A stretch of DNA of 64,000 bases from Macrosoma leucophasiata (GCA_036365455.1 JAWQUS010000025.1:22232001-22296000), one strand, 5' to 3'; shown: positions 44,747-57,076, numbered from the stretch's first letter. Notes: generated by a model from the sequence alone, not told the origin. Made by a program: numbers and translations.

Positions 44747-44858
44747 CTGGGTTTGTTCGAGTACACGGTGGCAGCGGAATATATAACGCAAATCAGTCCG
44801 ACTAGCGACGCGGGGATCAGCATATGAGTGTAGAAACCGAGCCATGCGAAATATAAAC
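44747..44858 (-). CDS. Anoctamin exon e7 (TM1)
   Basis: 112 bases; acceptor ttgttctag, donor cccag|gcaagt. Two bases complete the glycine codon from e6. The peptide LYFAWLGFYTHMLIPASLVG is the start of the anoctamin domain proper (TM1), nearly invariant in the family. LICVIYSAATVYSNKP follows. The exon ends two bases into a serine codon completed by e8. Confidence 0.96.
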
Positions 44859-45785
44859 CTAGAACAAACGACAGACCATTATAACACTTTTTATATGTAA
44901 CAAAGTTGGCAAAGAAGCATGCAGATCACATGGCTGTTCAAAATTAAAAAAATTCAAATCATTTTCTTCAAATTGGTCTACAAGGACACTTTTGCATTGT
45001 CGTGTTATAAGTTACCTAGAGATAATGACTTATAATAATAATCCAATAGGTATTAATAAATACCAATTTAATAAAAATATTCAATAATCATCAAATTTTT
45101 CAGTTCCTTCATAGAAGAAAATGAAAAATCTGTTGGTCATAATTATAATCATTCACTTAGCAGAGTTCCAAGTGCAGGCACTACTGAGAAGAACTCCGCT
45201 ACAGGTGTCAAAATGCCGATGCGTTGCCTCTGAGATCTAAGGGTGAGATTCACAGACCGCACTACGACATTACTTTGAGCAAAGTATGCATAGAACTGTC
45301 AGTACAGTATGAGTTTTGACAGTTCTCAGCGTACTTTGCTCAAAGTAAAGTCGTAGTGCGGTCTGTGAATCTCACCTTAAGTTGTTATGTCTCTGTGACA
45401 GTTATTATGGAGAAATACATTACCATCTTACCGGAACACGATAGTGCTGAACACTACCATTTGACGGCAGATAGAGGTAATGAGGTGGCGCCTACGCCCG
45501 CGAGCTCCATCACTAGAGCTCTACCACCAGTAAAAGAGATGAAGTGATGATAGTAAAAGTACACATCAATTACTAACTTAACATGATGTTACACAAAATA
45601 AGGCTGATGAATAATGACTATGATAAGAGACGCCATTCATTATAACTAGAATCAATTACATACATTGGATTAGAACGAAATTGGATGGAAACATAGCGTG
45701 TTTTCAAAACATCAGATTTGTGTGAGTGAAGCCGTCATTAGCAACATTTCCATTTCACCGCAATTGAAATTATATAATAACTTAC
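44859..45785. other. Intron e6-e7 with R1 and nested foldback
   Basis: R1 pieces (45165-45238 and 45381-45535, reverse) are separated by a foldback (45239-45380) whose arms, gggtgagattcacagaccgc and its complement, pair almost perfectly. Fragments of this foldback lie at 23179-23275 and 54115-54170. Confidence 0.65.
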
Positions 45786-45906
45786 CAATTTTAACGCCAA
45801 AATAATCCTTAACGTAGTCTAGGGGCTGGTACTTGATACATTTGGAGACGCTCGCCCACTCCGTGTACAGCAGGTGACGCATCGAGCCCGGCGTTTTTAG
45901 GTCACC
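45786..45906 (-). CDS. Anoctamin exon e6
   Basis: 121 bases; acceptor acgggtttccag, donor attg|gtaagt. It encodes GDLKTPGSMRHLLYTEWASV and KYQPLDYVKDYFGVKIG. The R-x-x-L-Y-x-x-W-A and Q-P-L-D-x-V-x-x-Y-F-G-x-K-I motifs link the cytosolic N-terminal domain with TM1 in all anoctamins. One base is left over. Confidence 0.95.
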
Positions 45907-45954
45907 CTGGAAACCCGTTACCAGTGTCACTATTTAAGTCTAACTTCTCTAGCT

Positions 45955-46245
45955 TCATTATGATTCGAAAGTCGATGAAACGAAAAGGCGATAGTAGAAA
46001 GAGACAGACACATACATTCAGACGAAGCGACCCGGTCGCAGCCGATCCGGCCCGATCCCACCAAGACAACTATTTCTTCCTACGCGGCCGCGTAGGGCGA
46101 CGGACGGCCCTACACAATCTTGTTGTACTTATAACCTCGACTCGATACCGTGTCCTGTATGTTTTGTATATAATTATTTATCTAAAGTGGTGCAATAAAC
46201 CAGCTTACAGTCCAATCCAGTTTTTTCTTCGCAAGTCCCAGTAGG
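45955..46245. repeat. Repeat with LTR-like 3' end
   Basis: The start (gattcgaaagtcgatgaaac, agagacagacacataca) recurs at 56670-56725. The end has tttagtat-like AT-rich sequence, caataaaccagcttacagtc and ttcgcaagtcccag, resembling an LTR with a polyadenylation signal. No paired LTR or coding region is visible. Confidence 0.4.
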
Positions 46246-46530
46246 ACCTTAACAATAGACATAGATCGACAAAAAAAAATAAAAAATGTAAATTTTCTCA
46301 TAAATTTGGTTTTCTCATAAGATTGGAACACAGAAAATTTTAAAAAATTGTAACGAAAAAAAAATCATGTAAATTAAATATTAATTTATGTAGCTTATAG
46401 GCATGCATGTTTTGGATTACAATTTAGATCATTACTAAACTCATCATCAAAACTCCTGAATGTTAAATGAAATTGTTATCTGTTTTGTGTGCTATATTGA
46501 TAATAAATAAATAAATAAAAAAGTACTTAC

Positions 46531-46699
46531 ATCGTGCAAGGGATAAGCGGCAATGTAAGTTGAATTTGATATTAGTCTCGCAATACCAAACGCGAAGTCG
46601 TCGTGGGGCGATTCAGAGAACTTCTTTCTGTCGAGTATGAACTGGACTATGCGGGAGCGAATAGAGGGGGTCCAAAAACACTCCGCTCCTGTGTCGAAT
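46531..46699 (-). CDS. Anoctamin exon e5
   Basis: 169 bases; acceptor tcaattttcag, donor acgat|gtaagt. One base completes the leucine codon, so that L-F-D-T-G forms across the junction. The peptide has FWTPSIRSRIVQFILDRKKF and GIARLISNSTYIAAYPLHD. The F-x-x-x-x-R-S-x-I-V-x-x-I-L and 'G-I-x-x-L-I-x-x-x-x-Y-x-A-A-Y-P-L-H-D' motifs are conserved in the anoctamin dimerisation domain. Confidence 0.95.
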
Positions 46700-47340
46700 C
46701 TGAAAATTGATTTACGTAATTTAATGTCTGCATCCGTCAACACTCACGACTCGCGAGGTAAGGCGAGATATGTTTACATATATGAAAAAAATATTATATA
46801 TTAGCGACCCCCCCCCCCCTCCCACAATGTATGTTAATGGTAATTTATGTCATTTTCAATCATTAATTACGTTATGCCATAAGGTTTACATTGGAAAAGT
46901 TAATATGGTCGCTAACATTTCTTTAAATGATTTCTAATTTTTTTGCGCAAATATCTATTTTTCGGCTTGTAAAACCTTCTCCAGATAAATAGAATTAAAA
47001 AAAAAAAAATTAACGTAATCCGTTCTCTAGTTTTATGCTTAGCAACACATTTAACGATTCATTTTCATTCATAGGTGCGTCTGATATTGAAAGCAATAAA
47101 GTAAAATATTTTTGAGCAGAAGTTTCAATTTAAAAACTTCTAGATGTAAAATAGCAAAATATGTGAGGTCACACAAGGTGGGGGGCCTCGCAGATGTGAC
47201 CAGTTGTAACAAGGAGGGGAGAAAGGGTAAAAAATAAAACATAAAATTCGTGTGACGTAATCTGTCAATGACCCCAAGTAACATGAAGCCTAAACCTAGC
47301 CTTCGTCCAGAATCGTATTTAAAAGATATTTATATATTAT

Positions 47341-47510
47341 TACCATACCATAAACCGCTCCCAGCAAGTATCAGTCCTGTCTATACGACTATTGATATTC
47401 TAGTACAAAAAAAAAGTCACACAAGTACTCCTTGATATAAAGTGAGTCGGTGCTTCTTCTCCGGGAACATTCCGGGGTCAATTTGGCGAAACGAGCATTC
47501 GGCATAAACT
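47341..47510 (-). pseudogene. Two degenerate partial copies of exon e4
   Basis: Bases 47343-47400 resemble the 5' half of e4 (minus-strand NSRIDRTDTCWERFMV against e4 NSLIDKMDACWERFMA). Bases 47418-47495 resemble its 3' half (QIDPGMFPEKKHRLT against RVDPGMFPERKHRLT). Their order is reversed relative to e4, so they are two separate truncated duplicates or one permuted duplicate. The second has lost bases after HRLT, which shifts the frame, though a gt follows where the e4 donor would be. Neither can replace e4 in a functional transcript. Confidence 0.75.
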
Positions 47511-47550
47511 AAAGAAATATAAAAAGAAAAGAAAATAAAGTTACACTTAC

Positions 47551-47711
47551 AAATACTCTTTGTCCTTTGAATATATCGCGGTAAGTCTGTGCTTCCTCTC
47601 AGGAAACATGCCGGGGTCCACTCGGATCTTCGCCATGAACCGCTCCCAGCAAGCATCCATCTTGTCTATGAGGCTATTCGTCTTCTCGTGAACGTCCTTC
47701 AGCGCTGAGAA
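47551..47711 (-). CDS. Anoctamin exon e4
   Basis: 161 bases; acceptor gtccaccag in phase 0, donor tattt|gtaagt leaving two bases. It encodes FSALKDVHEKTNSLIDKMDA, CWERFMAKIRVDPGMFPERK and HRLTAIYSKDKEY. It sits between the first dimerisation-domain strands and the conserved L-F-D of e5. This part is variable among anoctamins; its place is supported by phase and by the continuing frame into e5. Confidence 0.88.
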
Positions 47712-48130
47712 CTGGTGGACGACGAACAGTGATGTGTGTGATGTTATTTACAATAAATGGCGATGATTAGTCAAAATGAAACACACTCGCTTCCACACTA
47801 GTCACACCTAATTTGCCTTACCCATTGTTTGGGTTGGTTTTGTGGTTTCTAGCACATTTGGCTTATTACAAAAACACTGTGCACAAAGTGCAGTCAAGGA
47901 ACTCACCGCTTATTAAAAAAAAATGGTTACTTGTAAAGTCGGTTGTCTGACTGACTGACTGATCATATTACGTCATAACGTCACAGAAAAATTGCATACT
48001 TTTATGAATTGAATTATTACGAAGAGGCATCGGCCGATGGCGTGGAAGAGAGATAGATGCGACACAAGACAAACGATAGGGCTGAGCGTTTAGCCGACTT
48101 TAACCGAACGTTTCGGTCTATCGCTTGTTC

Positions 48131-48604
48131 TAAGGGTTTCCACCTCTCCCGGAAGGAATTTAAAATATACAAAATTCTCCCGTAATAACAAGTTGTTCAA
48201 AAGTAACGACACGCGAAGTCGCGTAAATCACGACGCCAGAGTGGGTAGCTAGCTAGTTTCGTATAAAGTGATTTGCGCGAGTGTAGGTTACCTACCTTTG
48301 TTTTAATGTCTCTTTCTGACCCACGTGCGTGAGAGAATGCGTCATATTTGTCACTCATTTTCGTTTCTCATACGTTTTAAGTTGTTAAGAACCAGACAAA
48401 TCTTCGTGGTTTTTGGTTTGTTTTTCATGTAATCATTTGTATTTAGAGATTAATAAATAAAAAAAAGGGTCATTCGTTCGTTTATTCAGTCTGTATCTAA
48501 CAGCGAGTCATGTAGTCGTGACGTACCTATTTTGATATTAAATACAATTTTTTAATCAATGTTTTTTTTCTCCCGGATTTAGACAGCTAAGAGGTGGTAA
48601 CCCT
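48131..48604. mobile_element. TIR element with 8-bp flanking repeats
   Basis: Inverted ends taagggtttccacctct and aagaggtggtaaccct. The flanks gcttgttc (48123-48130) and acttgttc (48605-48612) match at 7 of 8 bases, fitting a hAT-type insertion. No transposase. Confidence 0.6.
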
Positions 48605-49314
48605 ACTTGTTCAGTGTTCACGCTTGCACGCTTTTCTCAGGCGGAACGTGACAGCTTTTCGTGCGGACAGCCGGCGTTTATCACGTCAAAAATCAATCAA
48701 ATATAGCTTTTATTACCACCGCATAATGTACTCATACGGTTAAGCGGCCAGTTCCCTGATATACCGTTAGCAACAGTTAATAGTCTGAGCGTCGATGAAT
48801 TGAAGTCAATGTTTGTTTTGTTTTTCGGACGTTTCTAGATTTAGCAATAGATATATGATAAAGCATTCGATGCATTTCACTCGAACACGAAAACAAGTCA
48901 AACATCAAATTAAAAAAAATGTTTCTTATTTTCTCCCAAAATATTTTATAAAACCCATATCCTAAAAATTACTGGCTTACTAATAGTCAACAAAATAAAA
49001 AAATTAATGACAATATATCAACTATGTTACATTATGATCTTATAGTTTATGTGGTTATAGATGTTTATAAAACCATGAAGACTAGCAAAATGTAATGTAT
49101 CACATGATACATGAACACACTTACGATGTCGGAGCATTACGTTTAACCGTACAATCCCGTTAAACTCCTAATTTACACTAAATACAGCCCATGCAGTTAA
49201 AATTACAATATTTTAAACATATTTATCTTTGTTTCACTAAGTAGTAAGTATTTTTAAAAAGGCCCATCTCAACATTTTTATGCATGCCACATGTTTACAG
49301 TCGAAAGATCTATA

Positions 49315-49560
49315 CAGTGCTCAACAAGAAATATTGCACATCGAGCCTAGGAAGGAGTCTTCGGCTTATTTCAGGTCTGTAGAGCGTTACCTCTTTCGCA
49401 GCGTACCTATTTGACGTTTGTCGACCATTTTGATCAAGTTTTATACCAATACCGGACTGTCAGTGCTTACGTAGGCAGTGTGCAACAGAGATAATGCTCT
49501 ACGAAGTCGAAACGCGCCGATCGTCCCTTTCGAGCTCGATGTGCAATATTAATTGTGGAG
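49315..49560 (+). mobile_element. CAGTGCTCAAC MITE, near-complete
   Basis: ta|cagtgctcaacaagaaatat at the left; gatgtgcaatattaattgtg at the right. Both ends are versions of the same inverted repeat. Confidence 0.65.
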
Positions 49561-49626
49561 TACGTTTAAAAACAAAAATTATACGTTTAGTCCAGTTGGC
49601 AGGTTTAGGCATAAGACTGCATCAAC

Positions 49627-49938
49627 TAACTAACTGCCTCGGTAGCCTAGTGGTAGCAGGCCACTACTACTACGCTGAGGTCCTGGGTTCGATTCCCGGG
49701 TCGTGGGTTATCAGAGATAATGGTGTAAAGTCCTTTATCTCTGGTTCTATTGGGATTTTTCCATTTTCTGGAAATTTCCCAGTACCTCGAAGTTTGGTAA
49801 TGTGCCCGGAGATGTCAACAGGCTCGCCACCTGTTACATGGGCCAAAACGTAACCGGCGAATCGTGGGTGTTTGCATGTATGCTTGAATGCATGCATTTA
49901 CCTCTGCCTACCCCTTCGGGGATTACAGGCGTGAAGTT
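49627..49938 (+). repeat. SINE with CCTCGGTAGC head, 11-bp TSD
   Basis: It starts near taactaactgcctcggtagc, with a clean B-box (ggttcgattcccggg), and ends gcgtgaagtt. The flanks actgcatcaac at 49616-49626 and 49939-49949 are a perfect 11-bp target-site duplication, as expected for LINE-driven retroposition. Confidence 0.8.
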
Positions 49939-51517
49939 ACTGCATCAACAGTTTATTCTTGGGTATGTTACGCGAAATTAGGAAAACCCGAAGCTGTTTG
50001 AAGCAATACAAAACTATCGACATAGGTACTGCAAGCTTATGTTGTTGTTTACCAGAAAGGACACCGAAAATAAACACCTCTTGGAATTTATTAATTCCTC
50101 CAAAGGAATGTCCAAAAAAATCACCATCGAATAACGTTCTCGTACTTCTATGGACAGATCTTAGCAAATTCTTTAAAGAGTTATTATTACAAATTACCGA
50201 AAGTTATTATATTACTACTGATAATAAAAACAGTTTTTTTTACTTAAGAACTGTTTACAGTAATTCACATCCATTCACTTCTGAACTTAATGTAGTAGGA
50301 GAAAGATTTCCTCTCAAAAATTGCTTACTATAATGTGGACAAAAGTCTTCTCGCAGTTAACAGTGCCCTGCCAACTGGACTTATTAAGATACACAGATAC
50401 ACAACAGTTACACAATAAAAACAAACATTATACATTGAGTTTACAATATAAAGCAACTTGTAAAACATGCATTTAGGTCTCAAAGTGAAACAGCAATCGT
50501 ATAATCGCATCAACACGAAACTCATTCTCGCCTATAAATCTTATCATCCTATAGTTTTTTCTATTGTATCATAAATATACACATACCTAGTATAAAGATA
50601 TGTAATTACAGCAACTAAATCCGCGTGTTTGTGAAACAAATTATTTGGTTTTTTAAACTGTTTTTATATTTCCCCTTCCTTCCAGAAATTTTGTATCTAA
50701 GATGATACACGGCAGTACATGAAAAAAGCCGTAATAAACCTTGACCTATCCGTAAAATACTGCCTTACTGTGTTGTATATTGAGAGGAACCGGTAAAAAT
50801 TTAAATTAAAATACAGGATGAAAAGTGATGACACCAATTGAGTTTAATTAATGTTGAATACGAAAGGACAGTCAAAGCCCCAAACCCTCGCACCCAACGA
50901 TCACCTTTCTTCTATTACATATATTTAGCTAGAGTTAATTCTATGAATGTTGTCGACTTGTACTTTTCGCAATAATGTGAGTGAATAGAGAGATTTTAAA
51001 AAAAAATGGAAAGAAAAATTGTGGAGGTTCGGTAGCGTAATGGGAAAGCGGAAGCTAGTGTTCCGGAGATCATAGTGTCCGTACCATGACATCCTATTGC
51101 GATTCAGTTTAGGCATTGGCAAAATTCTGTTTCATTTGTTTAATAGATGGACAATCTGTTGTTCGCGTCCACAGGAGTTACTTACCACACGCCGGTACGT
51201 GTCCCCCGGTGGTGTTAAATGAGCGACAACAATGACGGCGAAATAGGCGTTACTGTAAGAAAAGCTGCAATATCTGAATGCAGTCAGTAATAATTTATGT
51301 ATTCGCCTATTCTACACACTGCCATACGGTTAAATAAAATAACATGACAGGGCGAATAAAGAAACGAGACAAAGCTAAGAGCGTTCATTAAGAAACCGAT
51401 TCAATTTAGGTTGGCAATAAAAGGTCATGGTACAGCCACAGGTCCAAATCCCAAGGGAAGTAAATTTTTTACTACCATTTTCTTTTTAAAAATCTATTAA
51501 CTTTTTTATAATGTACA

Positions 51518-51621
51518 AATTAAATTTGCGGATTTTCTCGCGTATACAACACTTCCGAACTTCTTCACCTTGGTAGAAGTTTGGGAGTGTTGTGTACGCG
51601 AGAAAATCCGCAAATTTAATT
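51518..51621. repeat. Hairpin with 47-bp arms
   Basis: 51518-51564 pairs with 51575-51621 with few mismatches (arms include aaatttgcggattttctcgc). Probably a small foldback MITE. Confidence 0.65.
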
Positions 51622-53810
51622 TCTACAATGTATGAAGCTCGCGAAAACCTGCGAAAACGTTATAACTTTCTTACGTTAGTTAAATGACTACTAACAAGTA
51701 GTTATAATATACATAAAAGTAAGTATTCATACGAAGTGACAATTTCATATGGATGTGTTATTTTTTATGGTTACAGTGGAAAATGGATAGCGGTCAGATT
51801 CAATCTGCATAGAGCTTTTACATAAATACGAGCAGCAACAGGCAAACTTGTATGCGCCACCACCAAATATTGCTCTGGTTTCCTTTTATAATCAATTCTG
51901 TCTTTGAAGTTAACTGTTTGATTATATATAATATCCCATTTCCTAACTTTATTTTTCCGTTTTATGCCCATAAAATAAGGGATTTACTTGTGCGCATCAG
52001 GTAAAGATATGGGGGGGATACCTTGGACTGTTGAGTACCTGAACCTTTAAATGTAAAGTTTCTTTCTATATAGGACCGCACCCTTAACGCTACTACCACA
52101 AGTTCGCTTCACATTCATATCGACAGAATTTTGTATGGAAGCCTTAATTTCTTCTGATTAATGAACTTCTCCCTTTCTGAGTATTTGAAATTCTTGAATA
52201 ATTTTTCGCCTCCATTTTTAAGAGTCAAACCTTTTCGACAAGTCACGGCATCAACATCGCGGGTCAAAGACGTGTCAGATATTCTGAGAGGATCTTTTAC
52301 ATCCTCTTAATGAAAAATTATTTAAGAATTCAGCAATTCATTCATCAGAAGCGATTAAGGGTAAGTGCACGAACACAGTTTTTATACAAAATTCCAAGAA
52401 TTCGAAAGTGAAGTAAGCTGAGTGTTTGAGTGGCTGCCCTATGGGCGCAATTTTATATCGAAACTTTAGATTCTTTGGAGGCACTCAACCTACCTTGCCT
52501 ACCCTACCTTAATCTGACACGCTCGAGTAAATTCAAAAATTCTCTCATCCTACAACAAGGACTGTTGGACCAAAAGTATCTATGGCCAAGTGATTACAGA
52601 CATTGTAATGAAAAGGTCGTATGTAGTTTAAATCAGTATAGGCCCATTGAAGACAGTAAATAACCTATAACAGTAGGTAAATTAGCGGCAGATTAGGTGT
52701 TCTTGTGGTAAATACGGCATCAAGTTTTACCAACAGGAAAAAATATATGATTAAAAAAACAAAATAGACCCAGAACAAACAACCCACGTCAAATTCAAAA
52801 ACAGAAACATGAAATCAGATCAAGTGACAAGCATTAGTGAGCAAGCAGATGCGTACGCGCAGCCACGACATCTGCATACCTTAGACATATACATGGCGGC
52901 ACTCAGTATCGCATTCGTCTTCCCACCTTTTCGTATCTTACTGCATTCCTACGAACGTACAGATATTGTTAATGCTGGCCATTTAGTGTCCGGTGTATAC
53001 AAACGAACCCCAGAATTACCTGGTCTGTGTGAACGATTTTAACAAATACATTTTTTTTATAAATTGGAAATTGTATACTTGATATAAGTTTCGAAAACAA
53101 AGATTTTTAATTTTATACTCAATGAGAATCCTTTCGCATATTAATCAAATGTTATTTTCTCATGTATAATGTTGTTAACTGTCTTAATAGCGTTTTCTTT
53201 TGCTTTGGAGAATGTGTGAAATAGAATTTCGATAGTATAAAGATTTAACAAAACAGGTCCCAAAACGTTACCCTGTGGAACACCAGTGATTAAAAGTTTT
53301 ATGCAAATTCTTAAATGCATGTTAACATATCATTATAAGACTAATATATTACATTTATGCGCCTCTTATGTGCATGACGATGTTTTTCTTTCCGCGTGAG
53401 TCACAATGTATTCATACTCCGGACACTATGGCTAACACTAAACAAACAGTTGCAGATAAATTAATAAACATATTTTTTCACATTCAGTCATTTTCGTTTT
53501 TAGTATCACAATACTGTGCAATGCAATTACGACAGCGTAATATCGGAAACATAACATACTTATATTCAATTCACATATAAAAATGTATGTATGTAAGAAA
53601 TTTTGAAAGATGCATGATACGAGGATTACGAGGTAAGTTCTCTTCTGTTTGTTGCTTCCGAAGTCACCTGTATACAACATCAAATTACATACTATTTAAG
53701 GTCTACAAGCACAAAGCCTGAGCCTTGTAGGAAAGCCATAACACGAGTCTGTAGCACACTTAGTGCACCTAACATTTAGTTAATAAGATGGGAGAACTAT
53801 TGTTACATAC

Positions 53811-53876
53811 CTTCATGGGCATTCTAAGTTTTAATATCTCGCTGTAGTCTCTGAGGACCGCCACTGGTGCGTGTAT
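53811..53876 (-). CDS. Anoctamin exon e3 (micro-exon)
   Basis: 66 bases, 22 codons, phase 0 on both sides; acceptor ttctgtttcag, donor atgaag|gtatgt. The peptide IHAPVAVLRDYSEILKLRMP plus MK matches the anoctamin 'H-A-P-x-x-V-L-x-x-Y-A-E-x-L-x-x-x-x-P' segment after the first beta strands of the N-terminal domain. Confidence 0.93.
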
Positions 53877-54182
53877 CTGAAACAGAATTTTAATATGGGT
53901 ATAGTAAAATAAATTAATAATAAACAATAAAACACCGTAAAACAGTACGCTTTTACTGTATAGAAAACTGATGTAAAGGAACCTGTGGAGTTTATCCCTT
54001 TACACAAAGAGTCCTTTGCTGTCGCCGATTACAAGGTGAACTATAATAATTCATAATTTGTGCACGAAATTTTTATGTTTGAAGTAACAGACAGGCGTAC
54101 AGTTAACAAACATTTAGGGTGAGATTCACAGACCACACTAGTTCACACTACGACTTTACTTTCAGCAACGTAGGTACGCTTT

Positions 54183-54470
54183 TTTATGTAATGGAAGTGG
54201 TAAACAAGCATGCAGTTCACATTGATGTTAAGTGATGACTGCAGCCTAAAGACATCCACACAAAGACCAAGGTCAAAATGCAGATGCGTTGCCACTCCTG
54301 AGGCCTAAGGTGTGATGCCTCTGTGCCGGAAATTACAGGGCCGTACATTACCACCTGACCGGAACACGATAGTGCTGACCACTACCATTTAACGGCAAGT
54401 ATAAAGCGGTAAGTAAAGCGGGGGTGCCTACGCCCGCGAGCTCCGTCAGTGGAGCTCTACCACCAGTAAT
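54183..54470 (-). repeat. R1, full-length reverse copy
   Basis: From gtaatggaagtggtaaacaa to gagctctaccaccagt. A fragment of the gggtgagattcacagacc foldback lies just to its left (54117-54170). Confidence 0.7.
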
Positions 54471-54741
54471 AAAACTAAATACAAATTTTGTAGGGATTGA
54501 TGTAAAAAGGCTGCCTGCAAGAAGTGATGCGCTAATTTCAATTAACCCTGAATAAAGACACAATAGGTCATACCACAGTACAAATATGAACAGTGTGGAA
54601 ACTACGAACAAAACCTTGAAACGTCACACTCATTCATCATATTTGTACTGTGGTCATACTGTAAAACCGTTACAGGTGTAAAAATGAAGTTCCGCCACTG
54701 GAGCCAGCTGGAAACGAGGCACCGTCAGTAACAGTCCTCAC

Positions 54742-54958
54742 CTTAATAAAATGCAACCCATGCAGGTCCAACGGCGCCTCCTTTTCCAACTCCAACCCGG
54801 CGTCCTCGAGGTTCTGCTCGAATATTCTCCTCTGCTCGTATGCTTCCATGCTAGTCGCGTTCTCCTTGCCCGACTCCCACACCAGCACGAAGTCCACCGA
54901 ACGCACGCCATCGTTGAAGGTCAGCGAGGGATTGTTCAGTATACCGCCCATAATAATC
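54742..54958 (-). CDS. Anoctamin exon e2 (dimerisation domain start)
   Basis: 217 bases; acceptor ctaaaaaaaaaacag, donor attaag|gtgagg. One base completes a codon from e1. The peptide NNPSLTFNDGVRSVDFVLVW contains the universal anoctamin 'F-x-D-G-x-R-x-x-D-(F/Y)-V-L-x-(Y/W)' strand. A charged helical segment (YEQRRIFEQNLEDAGLELEK) and LDLHGLHFIK follow. An ATG within it (54949-54951) could act as a start if e1 is not used. Confidence 0.93.
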
Positions 54959-55539
54959 CTGTTTTTTTTTTAGAAATAGTATGTTAGATCAATGGTATTC
55001 ATATGAAACAGATTTATTTTATATTTCAGAGTCATTGCTCAGTAAATTCTTAGGGATTTATTTAAGATCTTTGTAGAAAAAATTGAAAGAATTTTTTTTC
55101 TTCGGCGGCCGAGACTTGCACCCTCGAGCACTTGATGGAAGTTCTCCCCGAAGTCAAATTTTCTTACCGTTTTTTCTCTAAAATCTTGAATGTGCTTTTG
55201 AGTAGAATAAAATAAAATCTAACAAATCTTAGGGACTTATCCTACTGGCGATCTTGCGATAAACTCGCTGCACGCTCGCCTCGAATTCAAGTCGCTCAAC
55301 TATTTGATGATGTAGGTAGATATATTTTGTACAAAGTAAATAATATTAACTGTGGTAGGTACTTTTATTATAATATAGTTGTTGCCAATTCCACAGTCTT
55401 ACAGTGAAAATTCTAATTAGAATAAGAAGAAGTGATTTCATACCTAGTGAACATTTCTATTCAGTTGTTTTATATTATTTCGCATTAACACATGCTTGTG
55501 AAATATATTTTATTTTCAAAGAAAAATGGAAAGAAAAAT

Positions 55540-55920
55540 TTGACTTCAGGCGAGGCTCGAACTCGCGACCTACTGGGAATCTAGTCCAGCCGCTCTTCCA
55601 ATTGAGCTACTGAAGCCCTGCCTGATTTGTCAAATCTTTCCTTCACATCTATTGCATTGCTTTATGGTAGCAACAGCGCCATCTATTACCAACTATGCTA
55701 GTTAGGCAACCGATATAATAGACTTTTCAGTTTATTGAATATCGTAAAGAAGTCGCTTTTACCCTTAATAATTGTTTTATAAAAACTCTTGTTTTTTAAA
55801 AAGTAGCTCAATTGGAAGAGCGGCTGGACTAGATTCCCAGTAGGTCGAGAGTTCGAGCCTCGCCTGAAGTCAAATTTTTCTTTCCATTTTTCTTTAAAAA
55901 TAAAATATTTCTATTCAGAT
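55540..55920. repeat. Two tRNA-headed SINEs in inverted orientation
   Basis: 55540-55618 (reverse) and 55801-55871 (forward) are near-identical heads with tagctcaattggaagagcgg. Between them lies the 5' extension shared with the 38.2-kb copy. The two could pair in the e1-e2 intron. Confidence 0.7.
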
Positions 55921-56334
55921 TGGCGTTCTTAAGAACTCGTTCCATGATTGTAATATGCACCTTATACAAACACCAATGACTATTAATATGGAAGTAACTA
56001 TACCTAAGGTGTATTCACATTGAAGTATTTGCAAAATATGAAATGAATAAATTACATACAATCGCTTCACATACAAGGTCGTATGGACCGCTTCGTAGAG
56101 AGCAATGGCACCGGTCCAAGTTCAACGATTTTATTCAACCTAATAAATACTCAACGAAAGTACTCCCACGTTGAGTTGAAAAAAAATTGTTACTTCGAAC
56201 TAAACAACAAGTTGTGACGTTAACCGAAGCGACAACGTGTTCGGTCTGACTCGTCATCATTGTTACGTATTATAAAAATAAAAAATATTATGTTTAAAAT
56301 GTTGGATCCTATAATCTTTAAATATAAAAATCAA

Positions 56335-56534
56335 TTGCTGTTCGTTAGTATCGCTAAAACTCGAGAACGGCTGGACCGATTTGGCTAACTTTGGTGTTGA
56401 ATGATTTTTGGAAGTCCAAGGAAGGGGAATAGTAAAAACATAATTTCATTTTCCCATACAAATAGTCCGTATCTATCAAACCTTTGTCACATTATTTCAT
56501 TCTGAGGCAATACGAAGTTTGCCGGGTCAGCTAG
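56335..56534. mobile_element. Helitron-like 3' end
   Basis: ctcgagaacggctggaccga near the left; aatacgaagtttgccgggtc then agctag|t at the right. It corresponds to the complement of the start of the 26.5-kb fragment. Confidence 0.55.
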
Positions 56535-56831
56535 TTATTAATATTTTAAAGTAACCGACAAATCGGGGGTATTTGAACGTATGCTTGAATGCTGGGATGA
56601 AGTTACGTTACTTTACGTTTTAAACAATACAAGTACCTCTATGATATCTGAAGTGAAAACTTTTTGATTTGAAAGTCGATGAAACGAAAAAGCAACAGTA
56701 AAAAGAGACAGACACATAAATTCATAGGATTTAACGTGGGAGAAAACAAAAGATAGAAAGCCTTATACAGTCTGTTCTGATTTTTTTTTAAATGATTTTC
56801 TTTTACTACGTTTGTATTGCAAAAATGTTTT

Positions 56832-57076
56832 ACAACTATTAATATTGCACATCGAGCCTGCGAAAGAGACGATCCAATCGTTTCGTTTCGTAGAGCGTTA
56901 TCTCTGTTGCACACTGCCTACGTAAGCACAGAGAGTCCGGTATTGGTCAAAACTTGATCAAAATGGTCGATGAACGTCAAATAGGTACAGTGCAAAAGAG
57001 ATAACGCTCTACAGACCCAAAATAAGCCGAAGCCTCCTTCATAGGCTCGATGTGCAATATTTATTGTTGAGCACTG
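56832..57076 (-). mobile_element. CAGTGCTCAAC MITE, reverse copy
   Basis: Ends with aatatttattgttgagcact next to g|ta. It contains gtattggtcaaaacttgatc, the complement of the plus-strand copies. The 57077-58274 stretch to its right shows no further feature. Confidence 0.65.

Larger units (their letters stand above)
47712..53810. other. Intron e3-e4, 6.1 kb
   Basis: It contains an 8-bp-TSD element (48131-48604), a CAGTGCTCAAC MITE (49315-49560), a SINE (49627-49938) and a hairpin (51514-51621). The stretches 49950-51500 and 51630-53800 have no recognised feature. The open frame 49959-50333 (124 codons) begins at a SINE target duplication and shows no known domain. Confidence 0.5.

Noticed and set aside
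49959..50333. 124-codon plus-strand open frame
   Set aside because: No recognisable domain; AT-rich; it starts at the SINE target duplication inside an intron.
53368..53580. Small plus-strand open frame with a hydrophobic end
   Set aside because: No signal, domain or conservation evidence; lies in an anoctamin intron of AT-rich sequence.
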